Shown here in pieces: positions 41,517 to 53,409 of a stretch of DNA of 64,000 nucleotides. The notes below the pieces were generated by a model, which worked only from the letters and a program-made list of their open reading frames with translations, made no database searches and was not told the DNA's origin. Positions within the stretch are counted from its first letter, which is position 1. Every line of letters starts with the position of its first letter. Both the position numbers and the translations under genes were made by a program. Source of the DNA: Cavia porcellus (taxonomy: Eukaryota > Chordata > Mammalia > Rodentia > Caviidae); assembly GCF_034190915.1 (NCBI RefSeq), contig NW_026947506.1, positions 35,877,748 to 35,941,747 on the forward strand, written 5' to 3'.

Positions 41517-41550
41517 ATGGACGAAGACGGCGGCGGCGAGGGCGGCGGCG
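41517..41550 (+). CDS. CYTH3: Cytohesin-3, first coding exon (partial)
   Basis: Cytohesin-3 (GRP1/ARNO3) is a Sec7-domain exchange factor that loads GTP onto ARF proteins. It is recruited to the plasma membrane by a PIP3-binding PH domain and has an N-terminal coiled coil. Only the first coding exon is here: MDEDGGGEGGG plus the first base of the next codon, in a strong Kozak context (AAGATGG), then GTGAGT at 41551. As I recall it, mammalian cytohesin-3 begins with exactly these residues followed by Val, a GTN codon, which fits the phase-1 break. Other cytohesins start differently. The coiled coil, Sec7 and PH exons would lie beyond 64000. The frame stays open upstream to at least 41202 and downstream past the donor to 41870, but the CpG island explains such open frames. 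A chance Gly-rich exon of another gene is the alternative. Confidence 0.85.
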
Positions 41551-42389
41551 GTGAGTGTGGGAAGCGTGGCCGGTCCACCGGCGGCCTGAGCGGAGGGTCG
41601 CTTGAGGAGACGGGGTCCTGGGCGATGTCGCTGCTGACTGGTGGCCGCGCGAGGCCCGAGGCGCGCGGGTCGGAGGCGAGGCGGGGACGCCCGGCCGGGG
41701 TGAGGGAATCGCCGCGCGGCGCGAGCGAGACTAGGGCCGCCGCGGGCCGGGGTCGCCGAGGAGGCTCGGAGAAAAGAGGTGGCCCTTGTGAAGCGGGGGA
41801 CCTTAGGGGGCGACCTTCCCCACATTGTGTCACCGAGGGCGTCAACGCCCTCCTGAGCACAGGCATTTGAGCGACCCCTTTTCAGCTTCTGTTCTTAGCT
41901 GGCGGGATCGGGCGCGCCCGTGGGAAATGGGGAGGGGAAAGTTTTGAATTGGGGCTCCTCCGGCGTCGTCCGGGTGGGGAAAAGAGAGGCTATATTGATG
42001 GGAAATCATGATTCTGTTCCTGGCGTTAGGTCAGAAGTAGTCTCTGGGAATTCTTTAAACGAGGGAGGGGAGCAGTTAAAGGAGTGCGTATGTGGGCATT
42101 TTATGGAATAGCAAAGGTTACAGAGTAAGCAATCACCCCCTCGAAGAAAAGAAAAGAAAAAAACATCGGAGTCACTGTTGCCGAGGGTGGGAGTCAAGGA
42201 GCCACAACCAACAGCTGAGGTGCGAGCTGAGATCAGGTGCGGATTCTGAAGTGGGTCATGCCGGTACCGGCGTGGCTCAGGATGTGCCTGACGATCCACT
42301 GGCTTTTGCTGGAAGTCTGTTGTAAATTATTTAGTGGAATACAGATTACTGTTGTATCACGGCGTGAAATAGGTTTTCAACAGGATAAC

Positions 42390-42650
42390 ATTCCTCTCTG
42401 TGTGGAATGAGCCATCGATTTCAGAAGTAAAGGGTTAACCGCCCTTCTCCTTTGCAGAAACGCTCTGGGTTAAGGCTTCCTATACTGTCTCTAATGATCT
42501 CCTTTTTGCTGACAGACGGAATCGTCAGAATCTCGTGTAATAAGGGAGTGTTTAGAAAAATCTTAATTACAGGCTGCTGCAGCAGCTGCCTGTAAGAATC
42601 AGCAGTATTGAAGGCTTTAGGATGAAGTGGTTAATCAAGGTGCCTTCTAG
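42390..42650. promoter_or_regulatory. Candidate intronic enhancer near the promoter
   Basis: SINE-free stretch with GGTTAACC (42433-42440), a TAATTA homeobox core (42564-42569), a near-palindrome TTACAGG..CCTGTAA at 42567-42595 with a CAGCTG E-box inside (42583-42588), and GTGGTTAATCA near 42628. Motif clustering only; no direct proof of function. Confidence 0.35.
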
Positions 42651-43230
42651 AACTTAAGTGCTCCTCCAAGGGAAACGTTTTTGCTTAGAGAAGTGATGCT
42701 GTGGGGCTGGTGGGAAGTTGGCAGGAGTCATGGCATTTAGCGAGTTCAGTTTTCATAGTTAAAATCAGGGTAGTTCTGTGGCACCCAGTGGGCGTGTTGT
42801 TTATGAAAAAGTGCTGTGACAAGAAGGAGCCCAGTTGCAAACCCTCCTACAAGCCAGGCTGTCGGTCTGGAGACACCGGATCCTAACTAATGGATTTCCT
42901 CTGGATGCCCTGCATTTTGCCTATTGCAATCTAGTGTAGCAGTTTTCCCCTTGTTAGAAAATAAAGGCAAACAACTGTAGTATTTAAACATTTAACATTA
43001 GAGTGAAGGAAGCTCTCTAGCTTGGAGATTTTGTTTGGGAGTGTGTTTTCTGACTCTGACTAAAGTGTGGAGGACTTGAAGGTAAAAGGAAGCTGGTGTA
43101 CTCCAGCAGTTTATAGATCTAGAGGGTCCTAACAAAGGGTAAAATTATGTATCAAAAGTCTTAGAACTCTTGCCTGACAAGCACAAGTTCCTGAGTTCGA
43201 TTTCCATAACAACAACAACAACGAAGCCTT
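42651..43230. other. Low-repeat intronic sequence
   Basis: No repeat recognised until an ID scrap at about 43160-43215. Confidence 0.4.
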
Positions 43231-43234
43231 AAAA

Positions 43235-43680
43235 TTATTTTTTGGCTGTTAATATCTCTCCTGGGAATATTGTATATTCCAGGGAAACATTGAAATTCAA
43301 AAAAATATGTGATGCGTGGTGATGTCCATTACACTGTCATAAAAAATTGGAAACAGCAGTAGTGCCCAGTGGTCGGGGAATGGTGAAGTAAATATGTTGA
43401 GTTTATTAACTGAAACATTTTCCAGCCATTAAAAAAAAGCAGTTTTAGTGGAGTGTGGTGGTGCATGCCTGTAATCCTAATGTTCAGCTAGCTGAAGCAG
43501 GAGGATCACTGTAAGTTCGAGGCCAGCCTGAACTGCATAGTGAGACCTCGTCTAAAAAAAAAAAAGGTTTTATATGTTCCAGTCTGAATAGTGTAAAAAC
43601 ATGACATTATGGATGTTTTATTTTCTTAGTTTCTGAAATAAATATCTATTACTCTGAGATTTGAAAAATCATCTTATAAA
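43235..43680 (+). mobile_element. Old L1 3' end with a B1
   Basis: AAAAAATTGGAAACAGCAGT, AACATTTTCCAGCCATTAAA and later AT-rich sequence fit an ancient L1 3' end. A sense B1 interrupts at 43448-43565. Confidence 0.6.
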
Positions 43681-43734
43681 AGACATGCAGATGTTTTAGG
43701 TATAATATTTAGTTAACCTCTCTGGAACATTCGA

Positions 43735-43810
43735 CAGTGAACAGATATTTATCCATTGCCTACTGAATTGCCTGGCAGCATGCTAGGTGCTGGCAAACAT
43801 TTTGATTTAT
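43735..43810 (+). repeat. Possible MIR fragment
   Basis: TTATCCATTGCCTACTGAAT followed by GCATGCTAGGTGCTGGCAAA. Weak. Confidence 0.35.
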
Positions 43811-43989
43811 CAAAATATTTCTTCTTTGCATTGTGGAAGATACTTAAAAATATGTTTGGCAGTCTTGGAATAAGTAATCTTGAATCAAATAAATCTTTCA
43901 CAGTTTTGAATTATGAGTCATGGTGATTATTGGATAAACTTGATGTGCTTATGTTTATCTGTTATTGTTAAAGGTTTGAAATTAACATA

Positions 43990-44100
43990 CTTTTTTTTTT
44001 GGATGGGGTCTTGCTTGGAGCCCAAACTCACTAAAATCCTCTTGCCTCAGCCTCCAGAGTGCTGGGATTACAGGCATATGGGCCACCATACCTGGCTCAA
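43990..44100 (-). mobile_element. Partial B1 SINE
   Basis: Antisense (CCTCTTGCCTCAGCCTCCAG). The 44101-44785 interval has no recognised repeat. Confidence 0.7.
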
Positions 44101-44789
44101 CATACCTCTTTAAGATAATACCATTTAGATTTTTAAAGAATGCTGTGTTTTAAAATTCATGTTTTCAAAAAATAAAGTTCAGTCCTTTGAGAGAGAACAA
44201 GTTCGGTTACCAACCAATTGAAGCATAATGTTTTTTAGTAAATTTTCAGACTACAGAAGTTCCTTCTGTGCTTGAGGGAGTAGTTTCATTTTGTTTAGAA
44301 GGTGAGGTAAATACTGTTATCTAGTAAGACAATAGCTATGGCAGAAAGTGAAGGTCATTTAACTAAAGGATCTTTTTTTATAGTGGTCAGGTAAAATACT
44401 TTAAAAACTGATTTCTTGCTGTTTTTATAATTTAATTTTTTGTGCAGAGTATTGTTCTTTTGATGTGAGATAAGAGAATGGTGTGTGAATGGCTGGAAGG
44501 CAGTTACAAAGAGGAGCAAGTGGGGGTACAAGATTACAAGAACACATTGTTTCTTGCAATGTGTGCAGAGTATAGTTAAGGTATTTTTAAGTTGGTGCTT
44601 TGTTGCCTTTCAATTTTTCTAGAACAGTTCTTGGAATATGTCTCTACTTAGAAGGTGACTGGCTAGTTTGGCTCATGGCCACCATCTGTCTGATATTCTG
44701 AATGGCCCATTTATAGCAGATGAGGTGAATTAACTTTAATTGGCTCCCCTCTCATGTCCTCTTCACTCCATCAGTGAAGATGAGGGTTA

Positions 44790-45870
44790 AGTCTGTAAAG
44801 AAGTGAAATGACACTCAACCTCATTCAGTAAAATGAATATAAATTAAGACTAGATTGAGATACCACCTTTCACCTCTCAGACAAGTGATAACCCCAAATT
44901 TGAAAACAGAATGTTGGCAAAGCTGCCTCAGCATTTGCTGGTAGAAGTGTAAATTAGTCACAGCTCTCAAGAAGGCTTAATATAACCTGTGTCCTTTTAG
45001 CTCAGATCCAATTCTTGCCCTTCCCTTGTAGAAGAATTCACCCCTGCAGGCCTCACTTCCCAGGTTCTTGATCAGCTTAGCTGCCTTTGGCTGTCTTTGG
45101 CTCTTGGGAACCATTGGTCAGAGAGTAGATGGCTAGAGGAAGGGAAAAAGCATAGTTTCTCCTTCATTTTGTCACAACCACCAGTGTCTCTGTAGGTGTG
45201 TTTTGGGCTCCAGCTTTTCCTTCTTGATTTCAGCCTTTTCAACCCTCTGAGATGGGAGTTACTTTTTGATTGTGGTAATCCATGGGTTCTTACTATTTCC
45301 TGTTTGACCTTGTGGTTTTTGTATCACATTTATAAGCAGTTCCTTATCTTAAATTCCCTCTATTTCAGACCCTTAAAGTGATGGCTTTTTCTTTGAGTGG
45401 ATTCTGATATATATAGGAATATTGGACAGTAGCTTTTTTTTTTTTTGTCTTTTTCCTTTTTATCGGTACCAGGGATTGAACTCACGACTGCCTGCTTGCA
45501 AGGCAGGCGCTTATGCTGCTGAGCTAAATCCCCAGCCCCTGGACAGTAGCTTTTAAAATTCAAGTATATAAGTCTTTGGACTCAGCAATAGCAGTTTTAG
45601 AAATTTAATCTGCAGATACATTTGTACACATGTGAGATACACAGGCACAGCATTATTCACTGCTTTAGTGTGTATCAGCAGGAGACCTGTGAAATAAATC
45701 ATCTACTTAGATGCTGAATGAAAGTTGCGAAGTTGTAGAAAGGAAAGGAGGAAATTCTTTGTGAATTGATACCGAAAGAGCTCCAAAATAGCTTGTGAAG
45801 TTACAAAAGCACAGTGTTCATTGTATACTACCATTTTTGTTTTTTAGAAAAAAGGAAATGCTTATATTAA
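44790..45870 (+). mobile_element. Old L1 ORF2 end, split by unidentified sequence and a young ID
   Basis: 44805-44950 (GAGATACCACCTTTCACCTC, AGAATGTTGGCAAAGCTGCC) and 45555-45870 (CAGCAATAGCAGTTTTAGAA, CATGTGAGATACACAGGCAC, CACAGTGTTCATTGTATACT) are consecutive parts of an ancient L1 end. Between them, 45000-45420 may hold an old LTR fragment that I cannot name, plus the ID at 45438-45539. Confidence 0.6.
45438..45539 (-). mobile_element. Young ID SINE
   Basis: Perfect duplication TGGACAGTAGCTTTT at 45423-45437 and 45540-45554; full tail GTCTTTTTCCTTTTTATCGG. Confidence 0.94.
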
Positions 45871-46090
45871 ATAGCAAATAACAATGCTTACCTGTTTGGG
45901 AAGGTTAACAGAGTATATGAGCAGGGAGGAAACTTCAGTATGTGCCTTTTATTTTTTCAGTATATGCTTTTTAATTTTTTTTAGAAATTAATTTTTTTAA
46001 TTAAATGTTTAAATTTATCCAAATTTTTCTAAACTTAGAAAAAAGGTTTTATGGAAAAATGGTAGAAAACTCTTGAGGGAATTTGTCTTT

Positions 46091-46197
46091 TTTTTTTTTT
46101 TTTTGTCTTTTTCATTTTTATCGGTACCAGGGATCAAACTCACGACCGCCTGCTTGCAAGGCAGGTGCTTATGCCGCTGAGCTAAATCCCCAGCCTC
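46091..46197 (-). mobile_element. Young ID SINE
   Basis: Perfect duplication GAGGGAATTTGTCTTT at 46075-46090 and 46198-46213. Confidence 0.94.
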
Positions 46198-46299
46198 GAG
46201 GGAATTTGTCTTTGTTAAAAAATTGATATGTATTAAAGCAATAAAATGCTATCTATATTTCTAGTCAATTCATAGGAAACTAATAACCAATGTAATGTG

Positions 46300-46388
46300 T
46301 AATTGTATATTTGATACTGGGACGCAAACCTAGGACTTTGCACTTACCAGGCATGAGCTTTGCTGCTGAGCTATATCCCCTGAGATGC

Positions 46389-46429
<41 letters not shown>

Positions 46430-46505
46430 CACACACATGTGTATGCATGCATGTAGTACTAGGACTTGAACAAGCACTCTGCTGCTGGCTACGTCTCCAG
46501 CCCTA
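46300..46505 (-). mobile_element. ID fragments around a (TG)n microsatellite
   Basis: Antisense ID (46310-46382), TATG then (TG)n at 46394-46426 grading into TATGCACACACATGTGTATG, then a second antisense ID scrap (46455-46505). Confidence 0.75.
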
Positions 46506-46984
46506 AAATTTTATTTTTAATTGACAGTAGTACAGATTGCACATGTTTATGGGGGTACAGTATGATGTTTTGTTGTAAGCTTACACTGAACTTTTGAATT
46601 TTTAAAACTGACAGGATAGCTTGCTGGGATTACAGGTGTATGCCACCGTGCCAGCCAGGATAGCTACCTTTAGATATGCTTTTAGAGAATACTGTTTATA
46701 ATCACTTATTCAGATATTATGGTCACCACCAAATGTCAAAACCTGTGCTTTGCACAAGGGCCAAAGTGGTGAATAAGTCAGGTAAATATCTTTTGTTCAT
46801 GGAGATTATGTTTAAGATGGTGAAGCCAAAAAGGTAAAGAGGTTTATAAACTATGAATTATACTAAATATGTTGAAGGCAGTCAAGAGATTGGAGAAATA
46901 GGATAGGTGGCCAGACCTCAGTGCATGGCTTTGAACAGAAGGTGAAGTGGGAGAGATAGTTCAGGCCATTTAGTAAGTAATGAC

Positions 46985-47130
46985 AGAGTGTGGTGGCGCA
47001 TACCTGTATTGCCAGCACTTGGGAAGCTGAGGCAGGAAGAGCACTGCTAGTTTAAGGCCAGCTTGGGCTACATAGTGAGTTCAAGGTCAGTCTGAACTGC
47101 ATAGTGAGACCTTTTCTCAAACAAACAAAA
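46985..47130 (+). mobile_element. B1 SINE
   Basis: Sense B1 with internal duplication and (AAAC)n tail. Confidence 0.87.
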
Positions 47131-47219
47131 GTAGGTAAGGAATGCAGATTTTATTCTAAATTCAGAATGTCACTGAAGGATTTTGAACAAGGGAATGGCA
47201 TTAGATTTTTTATTTCAAT

Positions 47220-47440
47220 AATTTTAGTTGATATTTATGTAGTGCTCTGTGTCAGATTCTGTCATGTGTGCTTTACATGTTCTATTATGTTTGCTCTTTG
47301 CAGTATTATCACTTTTACAGATAGGAAAATGGAGACATAAGGAAGCTAAGTAATTTGTTAGATTTCACAGCTAGTAAATAAATGGTGGAGCTATGATTTG
47401 AACCTAGTTTCCTGGATTGAGAGTCCATATTCTTACTCAT
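47220..47440 (+). repeat. MIR SINE
   Basis: TTATGTAGTGCTCTGTGTCA, ACTTTTACAGATAGGAAAAT, GGAAGCTAAGTAATTTGTTA and TTTGAACCTAGTTTCCTGGA follow MIR through its core. Confidence 0.82.
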
Positions 47441-47769
47441 TGCCTACCCTGACTTTTTAAAAAAGGAAATTCTGGGCTGTTGAGTGGAGATGGATTGGAA
47501 GAAAAAGGAGGGAAGACGTGGGGATACCAAGGAGGAAGTTATTGCAGTGGTTTAGGTGAGTTTCAGAGTGGTGGATTAGGGTGGTAGTTGTATACATGGA
47601 GGGAGCGATATATAATTCAAGTCTTTATAAAAACATACTGAAAAATGCAAAAAATAATGAAATAAGCGCTCATGTTCTTATTCAGAATTAGATCAATAAC
47701 TATTAATGTTATATGACATTGTTTTAAGTTTTCTTTACTCCATTCTTTTCATCCTCCTTCCTTTTTTCT

Positions 47770-47915
47770 GTTTTTGTGGTATAGGGCCTTTATGCTGCGT
47801 TACATCCCCAGGATTTATTTTCTGAGACAGGGTCTTGCTAAATTGCTATGTGAATTTATGCTCCTCTTATCTTAGCTTCCCAGAATGCTGGGATTACAGG
47901 TGTGTGCCACTGTCC
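47770..47915 (-). mobile_element. ID + B1 composite SINE
   Basis: Antisense ID remnant (GCCTTTATGCTGCGTTACAT) and B1-like part. Confidence 0.65.
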
Positions 47916-48234
47916 TCATCATTTTTTTTCTTTAAATAGAGCACTATAGATCCATTTTCTTTTCTTAGTATGTGGCTGTGTCATTCTTCTATTTGTCAGG
48001 GTAAAACCTTTGGGGCTTTCCCTTCTAATAATTCACCTGTGTTTACTCAGAATAGGTTGTGTTTCTCTGATTCTGCCCTCTCCTCCTCTCACTCAGATGC
48101 CTGTTCTCAGACCTTGTGCCACTCTGTTGCTTGAGCTGGAAGCTGTTTTGGTAAAAGGGCCAGACATAAAGACTTTGTACGCTGTCTACAGTTTATTGTC
48201 TCAGTCACAAATTCTTTTTTTTTTTTTTTTTTAA

Positions 48235-48430
48235 GTGTATATTTTTTTCTGGTCCTGGTTATTGAACCCAGGTTGTACTGAGCTACAATCTCCAGTGCTT
48301 TTCACATTTTTTTGAGATTTTGACTCTAGGTCACTGAGTTGCCCACCATGCTAGAACATGCAGTCTTTCTACCTCAGTCTTTCAGAGTGCTGGGACTTTA
48401 TATAGGTGTGCACGACCAAGTCTGGCTAAT
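48235..48430 (-). mobile_element. ID + B1 composite SINE
   Basis: Antisense ID (GGTTATTGAACCCAGGTTGT) then diverged B1-like sequence. Confidence 0.65.
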
Positions 48431-48499
48431 AGTTCTTTAAAAATACCTGAAAAAAGAACAAAAAAATCATACCTTGGGGGCTGTCCTTGGTTCTTGCTC

Positions 48500-49018
48500 T
48501 AGTTGTTTGTCTCAGCGTTTCCTATCTCTGTTTTCCCATTCTATTCAAGACAGGCTTACTGGTCTCCTTGCCACTGCCTGAACTTGCCAGGTGCACCCTT
48601 GCCTGGGTGCTTTTGTATTTGCTGCCCCTATGGTGACATGTGGTGTTTCTCTCTTCATTCAGGTTTCTGCCAAAATGTCTCCTTACCATAGGAGTTTTCC
48701 TCAGTGAGCCTGTTTAAAATAGCATCCCATTGTCACTTTTTCCCATTCTGCAGCTCTTTTTCTTCTTAGCTTTTTTTTTTTTTTTTTTGGTGCGGGGGAT
48801 TGAACTCAACCTCGCTTTTGCTAAATCTCTTGGCCCCTCTTAGCATTTGTTATCCTTTATGTATCATATATTTATCGTGTCTTTTCTCTTTTTGAATGTA
48901 AATCCTATGAAATTAGGAGTAATATTTGCAGGACTATTTCAAGACTTGAAACATTACTTTGTACATAGTAGGCCTTTCATAAATATTTTTAACAATTACT
49001 GAATAAAGTTTAAGTTAC
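48500..49018 (+). mobile_element. L2 3' region, split by an ID
   Basis: CTCCTTGCCACTGCCTGAAC, TTAAAATAGCATCCCATTGT and TACATAGTAGGCCTTTCATA..ACAATTACTGAATAAA follow the conserved L2 3' end in order. An antisense ID fragment interrupts at 48771-48836. Confidence 0.65.
48771..48836 (-). mobile_element. Truncated ID SINE
   Basis: Poly(T) then GGGGGATTGAACTCAACCTC and GCTAAATCTCTTGGCCCC; shortened in the middle. Confidence 0.75.
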
Positions 49019-49294
49019 ATTTGTATAGCAATCCCTGGTTCTATTCATCCTCTTCCCTTTGTATTTTCTAGAGGCAGCCATTATGGGTTTGCTGTGGCAC
49101 CCTCTGGTGTATATTTTATACTTTAGCACATGTGTGTATCTGTAAATAAGTGATTTTCTTTTTGCCTTAAAATTATGACTGATACCATACTCTGTGTAAT
49201 GTTATATAGCTTGCTTGTGAGATTATCATGTAATAATGTTAGACTTTAACTTCTCTCGTATTTTATTTATATTCTATGTTGAATTGCATTTTTT

Positions 49295-49445
49295 TTGTTT
49301 TTGTTTTTTTAGACGGGGTCTTGCTGTGTAGTTCAGGCTTTTCTTGAATTCATTATGTATCCCAGGATGGCCTTAAACTCATAGTAAATCTCTTGTATCA
49401 GTCTCCCAAGTGTCAGCATTATAGGTGTGCTCCACCACACCAGAG
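49295..49445 (-). mobile_element. B1 SINE
   Basis: Antisense B1 (AGACGGGGTCTTGCTGTGTA) with internal duplication. Confidence 0.8.
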
Positions 49446-49899
49446 GAATTTCATATGTTGGTTTTATATTGTTGTTACAAACAGTACTGAGTGAGGTCTA
49501 GAGGCTTCTTGTTTCTTTTCATAAATGTGTGAGTTTGTTTAAAGTATTTTGATGAAATTGCAGTCATGAGTTACAGGCATGCTTTTAATTTTTCTGGATA
49601 CTGTATTGACAGATTACTGTCACTAGGTGCTGGTGAGTAGTGTTCTTAATTTTTAGGGTTGTTAATATTTTAATCAACATTGGGTGTTTGTCAGATTAAA
49701 TGTTTGCCTGTCTTATAAGAAATTATGTATTGCTCTAATTTGCACTAGTAATGAAATGTATTTTGAAGAATCAAATGGACACACAGATTGCTTAGAGAAG
49801 ATTTAGAGGTAAATGTGCTGGAGTCAAAGATGACTGGGTTTTTAGTTTATGTGGCTAGATAGGTAGTGATGCTACTCAGGAGAAAAACATTTCAAGGGT

Positions 49900-51060
49900 T
49901 CATTTGTTTTTTCTAAAATGTCTTTGCTTCCACTTTTGAAGGATATTTTTCACTGGACATTCAATTGTAGATTATCAAGTTAATTTCATACAGTAGTGCT
50001 TTGAAGGAATCATCTCATTGCCCATTCTGGCTCCCTTTGTTTCTGTGGAAAAATCAGCTGTGTCATATTGTTGCTCTTTTGAAATTGGTGTTATCTTCTC
50101 CCCAACCCATTAGGTTGTTTTAAGAATTTTTTTCTTTGCCTTTGGTTTTTTGCTGTGTTACTGTGTCACATGACCAGATGTGGCTTTCCTTGAATCTACT
50201 TTGATTAGTTGTTTTTCTTGTTTTTGGTGGAGTTGTGATGAGGTTTGATCTTAGATTTGGATAATTCTTGGTCGTTACCTCCTACTTTAGCATTTCTTCA
50301 TTCATACACTCTTTGTTAGGACTCTAATTACTTGTTGTTAGACATGTCCTCTATCATATTCTATATATATGTATTCTAGATTTTTTTCTTCATCCTTTGT
50401 CTTTCATACTTCATTGTATTTTCTTAGCTGTATCAGTCCTTTGTTCAGTTCTAATTGCTGTTGAAGCCATCTGTTGAATTCTTCATTTCAGTTAAAAATT
50501 TTTTTGTGTGTTTTTCTGTTTTGTGGTTTTTTTTTTTTTTTTGTCTTTTTGAGACAGGGTCTCTCCATGCAGTTTAGGCTGGCCTTGAGCTCGCTTTGTA
50601 GCCCAGGCTGGTCTCGAACTCACAACGATCCTCCTGCCTCAGAGTGGTTGGTTTTTCTGGTTTACCTTTCTCTGTGGTAGAGCTGCCATCAGTGGTCCCA
50701 AGGGAAAGCCAGATGTTTAGCAGTGGCTAAACATGGCAGTGTTTGCTTTAATTTTTGCCCCCTGTCCCCCTAAGAGTGGTGGAGAAGTCTACTGACCCTA
50801 TTCTCAGTTGCTTGTTTCTGTTTAGTGTATTGGTCCCCCAGCTTCTGCTGTGAATTGGCAAATGACCCGAGGAGAACAACTCAAATGATTGGGCTATTTT
50901 CACTGCCTTCCCAATCCTGGGTCCTAGCCTCCTGATGCCTTCAGACAGTTGTTTCTTATACTTCATTGAGCTTTTCTAGGTGTTTTTGACAGCAGGGTTG
51001 TCTGTACTGAACTACTTAGCTTTTTTATTGAAAGTAGAATTAAAATGTGCCTTGTTCTTG
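49900..51060 (-). mobile_element. Ancient L1 5'-region-like sequence
   Basis: GTGTCATATTGTTGCTCTTT, TTTCTTTGCCTTTGGTTTTT, TTGAATTCTTCATTTCAGTT and, after the SINE, CTAGCCTCCTGATGCCTTCA, ATACTTCATTGAGCTTTTCT read as the complement of an ancient L1 5' region. No intact ORF. Confidence 0.55.
50515..50645 (-). mobile_element. B1 SINE
   Basis: Antisense B1 with well-preserved internal duplication and CGAACTCACAACGATCCTCC. Confidence 0.87.
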
Positions 51061-53400
51061 AAATACCCAAATGAAGATCTGAAGTAGGCAGTAGGCTGAA
51101 TTGGTCGCAGCTTAAATGGAAGTTTGTCCTGTGGCAAGAGTCAAGGGGAAGCTGGAGTGGTCAGAGCTCAGGAAGCTTATTGGCAGGTCTTTTAGGAAGC
51201 AGGTTTGTCAGTGTGTAATACAAGTTCTAAAGGGGAGTGAAATTTAAGTAGGTTTTATCAAAGTGCTCAAAATACTTAAGTACTTTAATACTTAATGCTT
51301 AAGGTGTATTAAATATTTTTGGAGTTAATATGTATTTACTATTTTTGAATTTGTGGGAAAATAGTAAATTATTGAATTTGAATAAGAGTAGAAAATGCAT
51401 CTCTCTTATACCAATTTTGCACAATAACTGTAATCATTATGTACTATAAAACATGTGCTAATACAAATAATAAAAAGGAAACTGTACCTCTTTCCTGACT
51501 TTTGAAGTTAACTAAACTTGTATACTTTGTAGTTAATGTCAGCTCCCCAAATGACATGATAGTCATAGACTTGAGATTCTGAAGTGTTTTGTAATTTGGC
51601 AGGAGACAATTCAATAAGCATTTATTTCAGATAAATATCTTTCAGTCAGTATTATATAAATATTAGAAGAGACTCATGTGAGTCAATTTAGTTGGCTAAG
51701 ATTTTGTAATTTTCTTTCACAGACCAAATTTACTTTTAGCCGACTGTTTTCAGTGAGTCTCTAGGAACATTTCAAACAGGAAAAAATAATGTTCCTCTCA
51801 AAATTTTCATCAAAACTTTTTTCTTTTTGAAAAACCTTTCTGTAATTAATAAATAAAACTATAATAGACTTTTACTGTAAAATTAAGCATTTTGATGATT
51901 GAAAAAAATTTCCTAATACCTGGTTATTCATGATTTTTTTCCCTCCAGTTTTTATCCAGATGTTTGACAGTGTGTAGACACAGCCTTACTGCAATTTTAA
52001 AATTCACTTTCATGGGAATGTATAATATTCCCGTTTATTTTGGACAGCAGCATTTCCTTTTTCTGTGGACAGATACATATTAAACACATGGTCTTTGAGT
52101 GGAGCTTGCGGTCCTCTGAGAATTCTCTGAAGGAGGAAATGGGTTGACCTATTCGGTTGCTATGAAGTAAAAACAATCTTGTTTTCATTTTTTTTGGTCA
52201 ACATCTGGGTTACATTTGTTATTTCACATTCTGGAGGTTCTTTAAAACCACAGTTTGTAATATGAAGGTTCATTAAGGCAGTAACTGTTTTGGTGTTTCT
52301 AATAGTTGATTTAAGTACTAGGGTAGCTGCTAGAGTTTAAATTTTTTTTTCATTTCTATAAAATGAAATTGAAATAACATCCTTTGATTTGAAATCATAA
52401 AATGGGATCTGGGTCGTTTGTGGTGGGAGATGGATTGATTAACCTGTTTATTTCTCTGTTTCCCTTCCCTGGGTAGTTGTAGTTATCATTACAGCAGTAT
52501 TTGACTTTGTGTATTGGACACTGTGTTGGTCCCTTTGTGAAGCCATCCTCATTTTCTTCCTTGTTCACCAAACTATGAGTTGTACAGTTATCTATCCTTT
52601 AGAGAAGAGGATCTTATTACAAATCTTAGAGAAGTTATTTACTTTTTAAATATACAAAGACACAGCTCCTTTTCTTATGAGACTCCACTCGGCCTGGTTG
52701 TATAAGCCAGCTTACATTTATGATGTCCCTAAAGTCTATCCAGTTCCGTGCCAACACTGAGGATGATCAGCTGGATTCTCGATTTTATCGCTGAATTTAG
52801 CCCATTCACGACTTCACCAAGTGTATGTGGTGCAGTAGATACCCTTCTTGTTCAAATGGTTGAGCAGAGGTGTACTGTAACCTGGAGCCAAGGGTGTGTG
52901 GCATAATGCTACCTGTAGCAGCAGGTAGGTTTCCTTTTCTGTCACTCATTGCCATAGAGTACAGAGAGAAAAATATTTTCTCTTCAATAAATGTTCTTTA
53001 AGCATATGTGTGTGTGTGTGTGTGTGTCTCACTAAGAGCTGCATATATATATGTATCACTAAGAGTTGCGCACTAGGTTATATTTTCTTTTTGAGACTAA
53101 TGCTTTCTCCCACTATATGAAGTATATAAACGATATATATTCATATGCTTATAATACATTAATAGGTTCATTTGACAAACTTTTGGGTTTTTTTTTGACA
53201 AACCTGTGATTACAGTTATTTTAGCGCAAATATAAGAAAAATGCAAGAATCAAAGGTGGAAGACACTGACAGTTTAATATTCTGTTAGCAGATGGGACTT
53301 CTTTTTGGTTCTTAGCAAAGAGGAAATAAAATGATCAAGATTATCCTTTTCCAACTTTCACTAATTAGATTAAAAATTTTTTGAGTTGAGAAGGAATCAG
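51061..53400. other. Low-repeat intronic interval
   Basis: About 2.3 kb, AT-rich, with no SINE and no recognised L1. A (TG)n of about 12 units sits at 53006-53027 with TATATATATG nearby. Open frames are short. Confidence 0.5.
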
Positions 53401-53409
53401 ACAAATGAA

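Larger units (their letters stand above)
41130..41870 (+). promoter_or_regulatory. CYTH3: CpG-island promoter and 5' UTR region of CYTH3
   Basis: The most GC- and CpG-rich part of the window outside the provirus. It has GC boxes on both strands (CCCCGCCC at 41307-41314, GGGGGCGGGGCCC at 41328-41340) and a CACGTG E-box at 41344-41349 followed by TGACGG. There is no TATA box near the ATG, as usual for a dispersed CpG promoter. The transcription start cannot be fixed from sequence; it is probably between about 41340 and 41500. Confidence 0.82.

Noticed and set aside
41186..41866. 226-codon minus-strand and other long frames in the CpG island
   Set aside because: High GC content removes stop codons in all frames; compositions are Pro/Arg/Ala runs with no domain.
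42701..42886. Plus-strand frame ending in a Cys/Lys-rich stretch (MKKCCDKKEPSCKPSYKPGC)
   Set aside because: It looks superficially like a small disulfide-rich peptide, but the frame is 61 codons, has no signal peptide and sits in an intron; most likely chance.
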